Shown here: positions 11,623 to 22,019 of the stretch, one piece after another | Layout: each line of letters starts with the position of its first letter | How positions within the stretch are numbered: the first letter of the stretch is position 1 | DNA from: Adineta steineri | Taxonomy: Eukaryota > Rotifera > Eurotatoria > Adinetida > Adinetidae | Length of the DNA: 64,000 bases | Assembly (NCBI GenBank): GCA_905250115.1 | Contig: CAJNOI010000053.1 | Location: 74,617-138,616 of the forward strand | Reading direction: 5' to 3' | Notes under the pieces: model-generated | Seen by the model: only the letters and a program-made list of their open reading frames with translations | The model's database searches: none | What the model was told of the DNA's origin: nothing | Program-made: the position numbers and the translations under genes

Positions 11623-13960
11623 ATAATTAAAGACCAGACAGACAATTATTATGTATGTAAAATACACCTTTATAACTTCCAATAGTAAAAATGATTGTCT
11701 CAAGTACTTAGAACTTTGTATAGAAGGAAATATTTTATTAATTAAAATAAAAATTGATTTAATGTTCTCAGGAGAAACATTTCTGTATGGATGATCTCAA
11801 TGAATTATTATCAGATTAGAAGCGGAATGAACATTAATCAATAATATCTCTAGAATTTCATCGTTTTTTTTCTTCATAATTTTGTTTAGAATTTTATATA
11901 AGAGGAAGATATTAATGTATATCTCGATGTCTATTATATTATATACGGGAACACATATTTTATTTATTTTTTTCATATGAAAATGTTCTTAATGAACTTT
12001 TCTTTTTTTTTTAAATAATGTTATTTAACGGAAACATTTTGTTAATAGAAATATATTTAAACATGCAATCGTTGCTTTCCAATTTATTTTAATCAACATC
12101 AAAATGTTATAAAGACACTGACTTTTAATATATTTCGATAAAATTAATAATATTTTAACAATCGAATGTCATATGAACCTTTTTCTCCCTCGAATCTCTC
12201 TTTTTGTTTAACTTTCTCTAAATTAATTAAATCAGTATACAATATTAATGATTTTATGCAAATAATTGATAGAGAATAAATTTATTGTCAATTAAAACCA
12301 ATATTTATTATGGAATTTTCTATTCTCATTTAGTTTTGACACACATTCGAAGTAAATTTATATTGTAAAAATAAAAGAAGATCATTATTTTAATATGGTC
12401 TATATGAAATTAGATCTAAAAATATCATAATTTAAATTCGAGGAGTATTTAAAAGAAAAGCGCAAAAAAGACTTGAGAGTACTTGAGTTAATGACAATAT
12501 AAAACTAAAAGTTAATCGAGTAAATAGTAGACTCAAAATAGAATGAGTTCGTCGAGAGAAAAAGCAATATTTTAAACATTTTAGCTTTTCTATTAACCTT
12601 TGATATAGTATATGGAAATATAAAAATCTCCATAGATGTTAAACGTGCGTGTCTAGATGAAATACTAGAGAGAGAGAAAAAAAACAATATGATTTTAATT
12701 ATATAGTGCAATGTATTACTATGATCTTGTCTTCAAACGTATCTCTTTAGTATTGTATTCATATGCTGAATAATCTAAAGTGTGAACTCAAGAGAATTTC
12801 TTTTCGTACTTAATGCACCTTATAATTACAAATTTACACTAAAGAATATTTATCCAAACAACTTTTCTCAGTAAGTTTATTTACATTGGTAAATTTATTA
12901 AGATTCGTAGATATGAGAGAATAGTTTGAATGTTAAATACAAAAAATTCTAGGGTATATTTATTACAATAGAAAGAATATATTAGAAATTAAGAAACAAT
13001 ATTTATTTCTATTAGAATAAGAGTAATCGAATTATACTTGTTTCGTATTTTTCCCGTTCGATAGTTTTCTTGTTTCGTTCAAATGATCCCAAGAGAAAAT
13101 AAATGAAGAAACTTATTCAATTCTATCCATCGTCAACTGTTGACTATGACATATTTTTATTAAATCATCTATGAGAATGATAATGGAAAAAATATTAATT
13201 ATTTCTTCCACATGATCTATTTACTCATATGTTTAAAATTTAAATTAGTTTTTTTTCTTAATAAATTAAACAAAAGATTACACTTATAAAATATATTACT
13301 AACTCGTTATTTAGTTTTTTTTTCTATTAAGTTCATTAATTATTATATACATTTCCACTTATCCTTTTCTCGACTTTAACAACCGTAGAAAAATAAGAAA
13401 AAGAGAGAGAGAGAGAGAAGAAGAGAAGAAAAAGATATTCTTCTTTGTCGTTTCTAAAGTATAGTAATGGTGTTACTGGTTCCGGAAAAGCTTTCCTTCT
13501 CTTTTTCTCAGTAATATTAGCGTCGATCCGATTATTTATAGTTAAACAGGCAAGCAAATATGTTGCAAAGACAATATTGTGACATAGAAAAATGAAAAAG
13601 AAAAGTAAGATTAAGACTCATTCTTCACAAATTAATAAAACGAACATAAATTTATACATTAATAGTTTATTTGTCATGTCATCACATATTCCGGATGACA
13701 TCAATCATCAAGATAGATTTTTATATTAATGGTAAGTGATTATAAATCCAACATAGAAGAAAGTGAAGAGAAATGTACCGGTATCTTATTCAATCCTTGA
13801 TAGAAGTATCATTGATTTCAATTTAGCCTTTAGGGAATACATCTCTGTTTTATAGAATAAGAACAAAATTCTACTTATTAACTAAATCAAAATTCGTTGT
13901 TTGTTTATTTAAAGAACTCTTGATTGATAATAATTAAATGAAGCAATAATAATTGGAGAG
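11623..13960. other. Intergenic, upstream of GPCR gene
   Basis: AT-rich DNA without a supported gene. Open frames at 12505-12711 and 13336-13557 (both minus) lack motifs. A purine-rich run of GA repeats sits at about 13395-13435. Confidence 0.5.
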
Positions 13961-15760
13961 ATGTTATCATCATCTACAGTTAAAATGGTGCTATTTGTAA
14001 AAAATAATTTTATTCCTGGTCCATCTAATCGCTCTTCTTCTTCTTCTTCTTCTTTGCATTGGAATAACAAAAACGACAATAATAATAGTTATTCTTATAT
14101 TCTTTCTCCGCCCAACAACGATCATTACGAGAACAAAGATTTATTTATGTTTGCAACAAATCATACAATGTTTTTTTCATCTCCATTTGAATATCTATTT
14201 TCAAATTCATCTCAATTATTATCATCATCATCATCATCTCCATCACCAATGTTTATTTCAATATTTCTTGGAATTATTCTTTTTACAATAACTATTTGGA
14301 CAATATTGGGAAATATTTTAGTTATACTTGCATTTGTTATTAATAAACAAATTCGACAAGGTGGAATGTCAAATTATTTAATTATTAATTTAGCTATTAG
14401 TGATCTTTTATTGGGTATTGCTGTTTTACCATTTTCAGCTTCATATTCAACATTTGGTATTTGGTATTTTGGAAAATATCTTTGTGAATTTTGGTTAGCA
14501 ATTGATGTCGTTTGTTCAACAGCATCGATTTGGGTAAATTCTTTTCTTTTTTTTCTCTTTTAATTTATATATATATTTATAATAAAAAAAGGGTTTATTA
14601 ATGATTGCATTCGATCGATATATCGCAACAAATTATCCGATTCGTTATCGTCATCATCGACATTCAATACGACTAGCGTTAAGTTATATATGCGTTGCGT
14701 GGTTTGTATCAATCGCAATATGTTTATTACCAACATTATTTTTTGAAAAAAAAGTTGCAATTTATTCCGAAATAAAAAATGAAACAATTTATATTTTACC
14801 AACAAAATATACATCATCTAATCGTCAATGTGAATTATACAAAGATTTAAATTTTGTTGTTACGAGTTCATTACTATCGTTTTATTTTCCATTAATAATA
14901 ATGATATTTCTATATGTTAAAGTATTATATGCAATCCGACAACAATCATTAAAAATGAATAAAAAATCGACAACAACAAATGCTCTCATTAATAAAAATA
15001 ATAGAACAACAACATCGGGTAAATAAAAATATTTTCTTTCTCGTAGAAAAGAGTCCAGTAAACATAAATTGTCTAATTGTGTGTCCGCACCTTAAGAATT
15101 CATCAAAGGATAATCGAGGTTGAGGGGAACTCGAATCTGAAATCGATTGTTTGAATAAATAGTTTAGTGGTAGTGAAGACACACGGTTTCTACGAGAAAA
15201 AGCTGAGCGAATCTCCAGACGAGCGTTATTTGTAAATTATTTCTTTTTATTATTTAGATCCAACTGAGAAAATAAGAGATTCTTCAACTTGTTATCGTGA
15301 ACCGTCCAAAAAATTTTGTTGTTTTAATTCAACAGATAATCGAATAAATGAAAATATATCGGATCGTGATCAATCAACAAGTTGTTGTTCTTATTCAAAA
15401 TTGTTTGGTAAAAAACAACGACGATCAAATGATTTTTCTCAAAGTTCATTAATGAATGAAGATATCCAACATAACGATCAACAACAATTAGGACGTCGAG
15501 AAATAACAGCTGAAGCTCGTGTTACACGTTCATTAGCTGTTGTTATTGGTTGTTTTATATGCTGTTGGTTACCATTCTTTACATTATATATTATACGAGC
15601 TGTTTGTCTTTGTTTAAGTTTTAATGCAATCGAATTTTTCGTTTGGTTAGGATATTCAAATTCATCAATTAATCCCGTACTTTATGCTATACTCAACAAA
15701 AATTTTCGTTTAGCTTTCAAGAACATTTTTATGTCGGTAAAAAAACTTGTTTTTCTATAA
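13961..15760 (+). CDS. Rhodopsin-class aminergic-type GPCR
   Basis: Three exons, 13961-14533, 14592-15018 and 15258-15760, encode 500 residues; all junctions keep phase. A Ser/Asn-rich N terminus leads to TM1 (GNILVILAFVI), TM2 (NLAISDLLLGIAVLPFSA) and TM3 with an Asp in FWLAIDVVCSTASIW at the aminergic D3.32 position. TM3 ends in FDRY, the DRY box. TM6 has CWLPFF and TM7 has FVWLGYSNSSINPVLYA, the WLGYxNSxxNPxxY motif of muscarinic, histamine H3 and related amine receptors. The third loop is long, polar and cysteine-bearing, and the C tail is short. A plasma-membrane amine or acetylcholine receptor is the best guess; the ligand cannot be named from sequence. The first intron is 58 bp; the second, 239 bp, contains an inserted repeat. 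Confidence 0.9.
15037..15199. mobile_element. Short inverted-repeat insertion in GPCR intron 2
   Basis: TTTCTCGTAGAAA at 15037-15049 is matched by its complement at 15187-15199, and GTGTGTCC inside the left end faces GACACAC inside the right end. Removing these 163 bp would leave an intron of about 76 bp, the usual size here, so this is probably a MITE inserted in the intron. I could not define a clear target-site duplication. Confidence 0.55.
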
Positions 15761-17501
15761 AAAGAAAAGAAAGATTGGGTGAAAATATACGGTGATATGA
15801 AAATCTTCTCATGCTTATTATAAGATTGATTTAAGTGTTTTTTATGGAATATGTCTTTTCATCGAATCAAATTTCTTTCTATTCAATAACAGTTATGAAA
15901 AACATATTCGGATAGATTTTCTTTCTCTCTCTCAGACCTTCAATCTCTGTTCGACTCCAATAATAAAGAAAATATATTTAATATAATAATTGATAATTAA
16001 ATGAAGATAAACTTCCTCATGAATGAATATCACGTATAGTAGCATCATCGTTCTCTTGGTTAATCTGATTATGCCTTGAGCAGACTGATGTTATATAAAA
16101 AGAAAAAAAAAAGGTTACGATTAATTGCCTTTACATGTATTATCATTAGCATTATCAAGTAGATCATAAACAAAAAGAAAAATATTTGCCAGATGTAAAA
16201 TATCTAAGCTCATTTAACCGAACTAAAAACAATATTTTTTTTCTGATAAGATCAAATTTATTGTTATTTTAAGAAGTTTGTTTTTCAGTCTCTATTCCTT
16301 AACATAGACTAATTCAATTTTGTTAGTTATGAATAAAGATGAATCATATTGTCACTTATTTCTACAAACGAACAACCTTCAAATACTTATTTACGTAAAG
16401 CCGATTAACATGGAAATATAGTTCTCTAAATAAGATCTTCTTTCGAGAACATACTAAAATAACTATATATGCAATACAAACATTTTATGTCTCTTGTCTA
16501 TTACATATTCATTTCTTTTTTTTCATCAAGAATAACAGAAGTCGGTTCTTTTCATTTGACCAAAAGAATAATTATCTTATTCAAGGACATTCACTTTCTA
16601 TTATGTCAATTTTATTTTAGTTATAAAATAATTTTCAATCAATATGTCAACATGACATTACAAGTAGATCAATTATTTGTCATTGTTTTTAGACAAAATC
16701 TTTGTATAGACGTAAACAAATTTATTATAAGACATCACTTCAGTCTCATGATAAAAACAAAACAATAATTAAATTATAACAATTGTCTGAAATGAAATAG
16801 ATGTTTTTGTATATGATGATAGTTTAAGAGAATATTAAATAAAAAATCTTTTTTTCTTGTTTTAAATACATAATTAACATAGATATTCATTCAATCTCTT
16901 TTAACTGGAAATAAATACACTTTTACTACATTTAGAAAAATATGTTTATTTTTGTATTGTCTATTCACGACAGTTTGAACAATAATTAAAAGGATTTAAA
17001 TTATAAATATCTATTTTTTATGAAACAAAATATTGTTGAGTAACCCTTTCATGAGCGATGGGATAAATATGTACCACTTCTTTGTTTTCGATTGCAACAC
17101 TCTAATAAACCAGGACCAATGACTCTGGAAGCAATAAAGATAACACTGGACTGATAAAATTAATTTATGACTATTCGAGGCTAAGTAACGGTGTTTATCT
17201 ATTTCTTCCACAGGAGATTTTGAAGAAGTTTGTCACTAGTTCTCACTACCACAAGACACTTGCTCATCTGAAATTCACCCGCAAAAGGATTAATTTAGTT
17301 AAATTCTATTTGTAATTAAAAAATTACCCTAATCAAATGAAACATTTGTTATTGATTTTCACTAATATTTCAATAAAACCTTTAATGTGTTGGTTACAGA
17401 TATTTTTTTTGTTATTATTGATTATAAAGTTTTAGATTGTAATCTATTCAATGTAACAAAAGTGATCAGAGTGAACCTGATTGGGTACATAGAAGTTTTG
17501 T
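15761..17501. other. Intergenic
   Basis: AT-rich, no supported gene. The 99-codon frame at 16469-16768 and the frame at 17011-17211 (minus) show no motif or exon context. Confidence 0.5.
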
Positions 17502-17509
17502 GATCCAAG

Positions 17510-17848
17510 CAGTGGCGGCGGAGCGTGGAGGCTCAAGAGGCTTAAGCCTCACTTAGTTTTCAGCTCTTGAGGCTCAGCCTCAGTTATTTTTGAATTAGAT
17601 ATTATCTTTTATTATTAGAATTTGTTATGTTCGGCAGCTAACATAATTAGATATATGTTCTGACATATCTATCTTATAATGCGGTTCACCTATTTTTTAT
17701 ATATTTTTATTTTCACGTTGACCGTCGTATTTTTTACTGAGGTATAATAAAAAGAAGACTTAAATTTTACTTCATGTAGTAATAAAAGTTCAAAGTAGAA
17801 AACAATATTGTGAGCCTCACTTAGGTTAATGAGGCTCCGCCGCCCTTG
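17510..17848. mobile_element. Non-autonomous hAT element, 339 bp
   Basis: Ends are CAGTGGCGGCGGAGC on the left and, read inward from the right, CAAGGGCGGCGGAGC. The element is flanked by a perfect 8-bp duplication GATCCAAG (17502-17509 and 17849-17856). A CAGTGGCG-type end with an 8-bp duplication is diagnostic of hAT transposons. Inside the ends GAGGCTC/GAGCCTC motifs recur (for example CTTAAGCCTCACTTAG), forming subterminal repeats. No transposase is encoded. Confidence 0.93.
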
Positions 17849-18244
17849 GATCCAAGGGTTAGCAAGTATAGATGAAGCATTGTTCCAGGAGGTTAATTTA
17901 TAGGTTGTTTTATTAACATAAAGTTATTCTGCATGAAAAACAACATTCTCCCTAATGACCTTGTTGGTTGATATATGCAATTTCGCGTACTGGATTTACT
18001 TCGATGGAGAAAATTTTTCCCAGAAGATATAATATCATCCTATTTTGTTCGTATCTAATTTTATCATTATTGAAAGCTGTTTTTTTAATCAAGTTTAATG
18101 AAACATCAATTTTGATGAAGAATTTCATGAATAGATATAATAAAGGAAAAAAAACAAGTGATATACAATGAGTTAAGTATGATTGTTTTTCGATATACTT
18201 CACAGAGAAAAACAACAAGTTATTGTAACTAATATGAAAATAGT

Positions 18245-18879
18245 TTAATCATCATAATTATCATCATCAGTTCGGGTTGCTTCCATTTTTTTTCGTAAAA
18301 CTTCTTTAGATAATTCTTGTGTTCTTGCCCAATCATCTTCTTCTAATTGTTGTAATTCTTCACGAGCCTAAAATAATTGATTATTATTTATAATAGAAAA
18401 GAAAAGATAAATAAATTCTACTTGTTCAAATAGAATTTCTTGTTGTCTTCGTAATTCTTCTTGAGTATAAATAGATGGTGGTTTTCCCTGAAGTTTTTTA
18501 CGTTTCTGAGCCATTTCTTCTTGTGCAGTTTCCATTGCATTTAAACAATTTTTTTTATATGAATTATAACCCAAATTATCCAAAGCTAAATTAGAATTGA
18601 AAAAAAAAGACAAAATTGAAATATTATTTTCTAATTTTTACCAGTAACAATATGATCGGGATGAATAAGTTTTTTTGCTTGTTGTTCACAAACAGCATTG
18701 GCTTGTAAAGCTAATGTATGAATAAATTCATTACAACATTGAACAAAAAATTCTTTTGCTTCGCCTGAAACACGAATTTGTGGTGTACAATCTCTTATCA
18801 TTTTATATACAGCAGCTCGTGGAACACATTTATCATCTTCTTCACTCCCACTACCACCATTATTTGGTGAACCCATCAT
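18245..18879 (-). CDS. Dr1: Down-regulator of transcription 1 (NC2 beta)
   Basis: Three minus-strand exons, 18879-18642, 18585-18422 and 18367-18245, give 174 residues with phase-consistent introns of 56 and 54 bp. The N-terminal half is a histone fold: CVPRAAVYKMIRDCTPQIRV, then the helix EFFVQCCNEFIHTLALQANA, then KKLIHPDHIVTALDNLGYNS. The matching human Dr1 stretches are IPRAAINKMIKETLPNVRVA and ISPEHVIQALESLGFGSY. The second half, with YTQEELRRQQEILFEQARE, matches the conserved EELLRQQQELFAKAR helix, and an acidic Asp-rich end follows. Dr1 pairs with DRAP1 (NC2 alpha), binds TBP on promoters in the nucleus and blocks TFIIA/TFIIB entry. A single-copy core gene, it marks this part of the window as ordinary chromosome. 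Length matches the family. Confidence 0.95.
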
Positions 18880-19452
18880 CTAAAAATTTTACTTCAATTT
18901 AATATTAAATCAGAAAACTTAAAATAAACAAATATTGAACATCTGAAATTGATTTTAATAGAATAAACGGATAGTCGAAAATATTTTAGACAGAATGTTT
19001 ATTTACGTTTGACAACCAGAATTTTGTATCAGTAGTGAATCTAGCTATTCGACGAACCGGCGACCGTCACCCTCTCGAAAATAGATAGAACAGTATAGGT
19101 TTCTCTCGTAAAAAATACTACTACTTTCTACTTTTTTTTATAAACGGCCACCCTCTCATGGAAATGCTAAATACGCTCTTTAGAAATCTTGTATCTATTT
19201 TTGTTCAAGAATCGTGAAGAAGTTTTTGAAAGGCTCAACAAATTAACAATTTTTGTTCTAATGGTGAATCAATACAGTGTTATTCATCTCGAAGTTATTT
19301 TTCGAACATGCTAAAAACTGTTAGAGTCAGTCATTTTGTAGAACAGATTCGAATCTACAAGCTGATTTATAAATAATGATCTCAACTTGTAGGCTCGAAT
19401 TATAATAGTCGAAACTAATTTTTTGAACTTATCAAGGATTATTTGACTATTC
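18880..19452. other. Upstream region of Dr1 with left outer repeat arm
   Basis: Holds the Dr1 promoter side and, at 18975-19015, the left arm of the outer inverted repeat described separately. No coding frame. Confidence 0.4.
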
Positions 19453-20242
19453 TTAAGGGCCCCCCTATACCTCAAAAATCTATTTTTTTCCTAAAACACT
19501 CAATCTTACTGAATATGTATCTGACCTTTGATATTTCTCAGTAAAAATTTGAGCTCAAAATATCAAGTTTTTCTCGAGTTATCGTAACATTAAGGGTCAA
19601 AAAGTAGGTGTCCGTGTGTAAAGGATTTTTTTTTTCAATTTGAATGATACAGACGTCGGGATGATGTCAAAACGCAGAGAAGACCTGCCACTACAACGTA
19701 ACAAAGCCGCTTTTTTGAAAAAAAAGTTTTTATATTAAAAAATACTTTTCAAAAAAATTTAAAAAAAATTAGGTTAAATGTTTTTGAAAACTTGAGGTTT
19801 TTGGAAACAATTAGATTGAAATCAAAAATTCCGGCTTTGTTAGAGTGTAGCGCTGAGATTTACCTTCATTTTAAAACCTTCCCGAGTTTTGTAACATTTA
19901 AAATGGCGGAGAAATCTTTGACACACAGTTAGATAAAACAGAAAAAAACAGTTGCGAGAAAAATACATAACAAATTTTCACTTTAGCCATTTTTCTGCGA
20001 CAAGCGTCTCAAAAAAACCCTCAATAACTATCTCAAAACTAACAAGTCATAGTGTATTCGAAAGTAGAGATTATGGGCTATCTAACTATGTATAAATCTC
20101 GAAATCGATATTTTTGTCGAAAATTGCTTTTTTTGAGGTATGGGGGGCCCTTAAATTAAAAACGGAGGACAAAATTGTAGTTCTAACCTATAGCTTTTAC
20201 CTTGTCAAACGTAAATAAACATTCTGACGAAAAAATGTTCGA
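18975..20242. repeat. Outer inverted-repeat pair, about 1.27 kb span
   Basis: CAGAATGTTTATTTACGTTT followed by GACAA (18991-19015) is matched exactly, in inverse orientation, at 20202-20226. The match continues outward less perfectly to 18975 and 20242. This looks like the terminal repeats of an older DNA element of about 1.27 kb. Its middle is now occupied by the TTAA element at 19457-20150. No clear target-site duplication remains. Confidence 0.6.
19457..20150. mobile_element. Non-autonomous TTAA-target DNA element, 694 bp
   Basis: Ends are GGGCCCCCCTATACCTCAAAAA (left) and, read inward, GGGCCCCCCATACCTCAAAAA (right), flanked on both sides by TTAA (19453-19456, 20151-20154). A TTAA target is typical of piggyBac-type elements; the GC-rich terminus is distinctive. 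Internal inverted segments around AACAAAGCCG (about 19700 and 19845) make it highly self-complementary. It is noncoding. Confidence 0.8.
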
Positions 20243-20662
20243 TCATCTATGCAAAGATTGAATTCCTTTCTCACCTTAATCTAAATTATTATATTTGATT
20301 TTCATGTAGAAAATATATTTTAGTCAAATCTACAACTGAATAAAATCATTAGAACGTCAATATTCTATAAATAATAAAAAAATTGTCAATAATCTATAGA
20401 AATAAAACGAAATTCAATTTATATAACAAAAGTTTTTTATTTCTATAAAAAAAAACACATCAAAAGAAATACTATTTACTAATTAAAATCTTCTACAATA
20501 AAAGACAAAAATTTCTCTACTTGTATTCGTTGTTCATTTATTTTTCAGTTAGAAATAACAAAAATGAAAAAATATATAAAAAATAAAAAAAACATTTATC
20601 AGTCATACAAGATTTTTGAATTATTTTATTGTCTGACAGAAAATTAAATCTTAAATCAAAGA
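20155..20662. other. Intergenic, 3' of acyltransferase gene
   Basis: Contains the right outer repeat arm (20202-20242), then very AT-rich sequence. No gene. Confidence 0.4.
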
Positions 20663-21863
20663 TTAATTTTCATTTTTTAATGGAGGAAATAAATGCATCC
20701 ATAATAAAGTTATTGGTGTACCAAATAAACAAAATTTCCAATAAATTGAACGTCCACGTTCACTTATTAACAATGGAAGGGTTGTTAAAGTAAAAAAAAT
20801 ACAAGAAAATATCGTTTCTCTTAATGGTAATTCGATTTGAAATGGAATATCATCTTTATCAGACTTAAATATTATTGAATCAGTTTGTTTCGTTCTTTGA
20901 AATTCATAAAATTCTTTTAATAATCTAAAAGAAATCTTTTTTATTTAATTGAATTTTTAATTATTTATTTTACTTGTCTTTTAAATAATATCTTTGATAA
21001 AGCCAATTTGATATTTCTTCATTGGTTTCATTTGGAATTTCATTTATTCGAAATCTTCTTATATCAATATGTAATTCATTTGTTTGACCTGATAAATATT
21101 CTAAAAAATTTTCAAGAAAAAAATAATAATTTCTAAATTATTGTAGAATTAATTCTTTACCAGACATTGATGGTGCAGCTAAACGAATTTGTCGATCATT
21201 ATCATATGTTTGATTATACATAATAGTAACATCATAAACAGCATCTAATTTATCTTTTAATGCTTTTATAGCAGATACTGTTGCACCTGATCGAGGATAA
21301 AGAACATAATCTAATGGGGATAAATCTAACAAAATAAAAAAATATATTTTAAATAAAATTCAACTATTAAAATTTGTAACCTTTTTGTTGTGCAAATGTA
21401 CGTGATCGTTCAATAGCATCTTTATTATTAATTGGATTATATCGAGTACCTTCAGGAAATATAACAAGCCATACGGGTAAACCATTATTTAAAACTTGAC
21501 GCATTCCTTTTTCAACTCGATTTAAATCACTTTTATCATTTCGACGAACATAAATACAACCATGCTTAATACAACAAACAAAAATAATAAGATTTTATTT
21601 GTAATGTTTTTTTACTTGTTGCAAATAAAATCCATAAAATGGAATCCATTTTAAATCATTTTTAAGAACATGTCGGATATGTCCAAGACTACCTTGTTGA
21701 ATTGCTAACATATTCGTTATTACCCAATCAACTAAATTAGATTTCATTTGGTTGTTTATAGAAATAAAATAATGAAAATTTTACCAGAACTTTGATGATT
21801 TGATAGATATAAAACATTCTCTTTTTTTTCAAAGATTTCTTTGTAATCACCATGGACATAAAT
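20663..21863 (-). CDS. AGPAT5-like lysophospholipid acyltransferase (5' partial)
   Basis: Six minus-strand exons are visible: 21863-21785, 21731-21616, 21564-21381, 21325-21161, 21100-20974 and 20924-20663, giving 310 residues in one frame. The acyltransferase boxes are present: NHQSSVDW (NHx4D, partly created across an exon junction), the block HGCIYVRRNDKSD, and FPEGTRYNP (EGTR). A later block, LDAVYDVTIMYNQTYD, matches the family LDAIYDVTVVYE stretch. The C terminus has hydrophobic segments suited to membrane anchoring. Such enzymes acylate lysophosphatidic acid or related lysolipids in ER or mitochondrial membranes. The human enzyme is about 364 residues, so some 70 N-terminal residues, including the first TM segment, are missing; they should lie in or beyond the 100-N gap directly upstream. 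LCLAT1-like is the alternative. Confidence 0.88.
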
Positions 21864-21919
21864 CTAAATTAAAATTCTTTTCTAATTGATAAAAATATTT
21901 TTACGAATTAAGAGAAAAA

Positions 21920-22019
21920 NNNNNNNNNNNNNNNNNNNNNNNNNNNNNNNNNNNNNNNNNNNNNNNNNNNNNNNNNNNNNNNNNNNNNNNNNNNNNNNNN
22001 NNNNNNNNNNNNNNNNNNN
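21920..22019. other. Assembly gap (100 N)
   Basis: One hundred N, a conventional filler for a gap of unknown length. Both neighbouring genes are cut by it: the acyltransferase lacks its 5' exons and the ADP-ribosylation gene lacks its 3' end, so real sequence is missing. Confidence 0.95.

Noticed and set aside
14560-14817. 85-codon minus-strand frame over the GPCR
   Set aside because: Lies opposite the conserved DRY-containing exon; shadow frame.
16469-16768. 99-codon frame
   Set aside because: Hydrophobic chance sequence with no family motif, no flanking exons and no signal-peptide layout.
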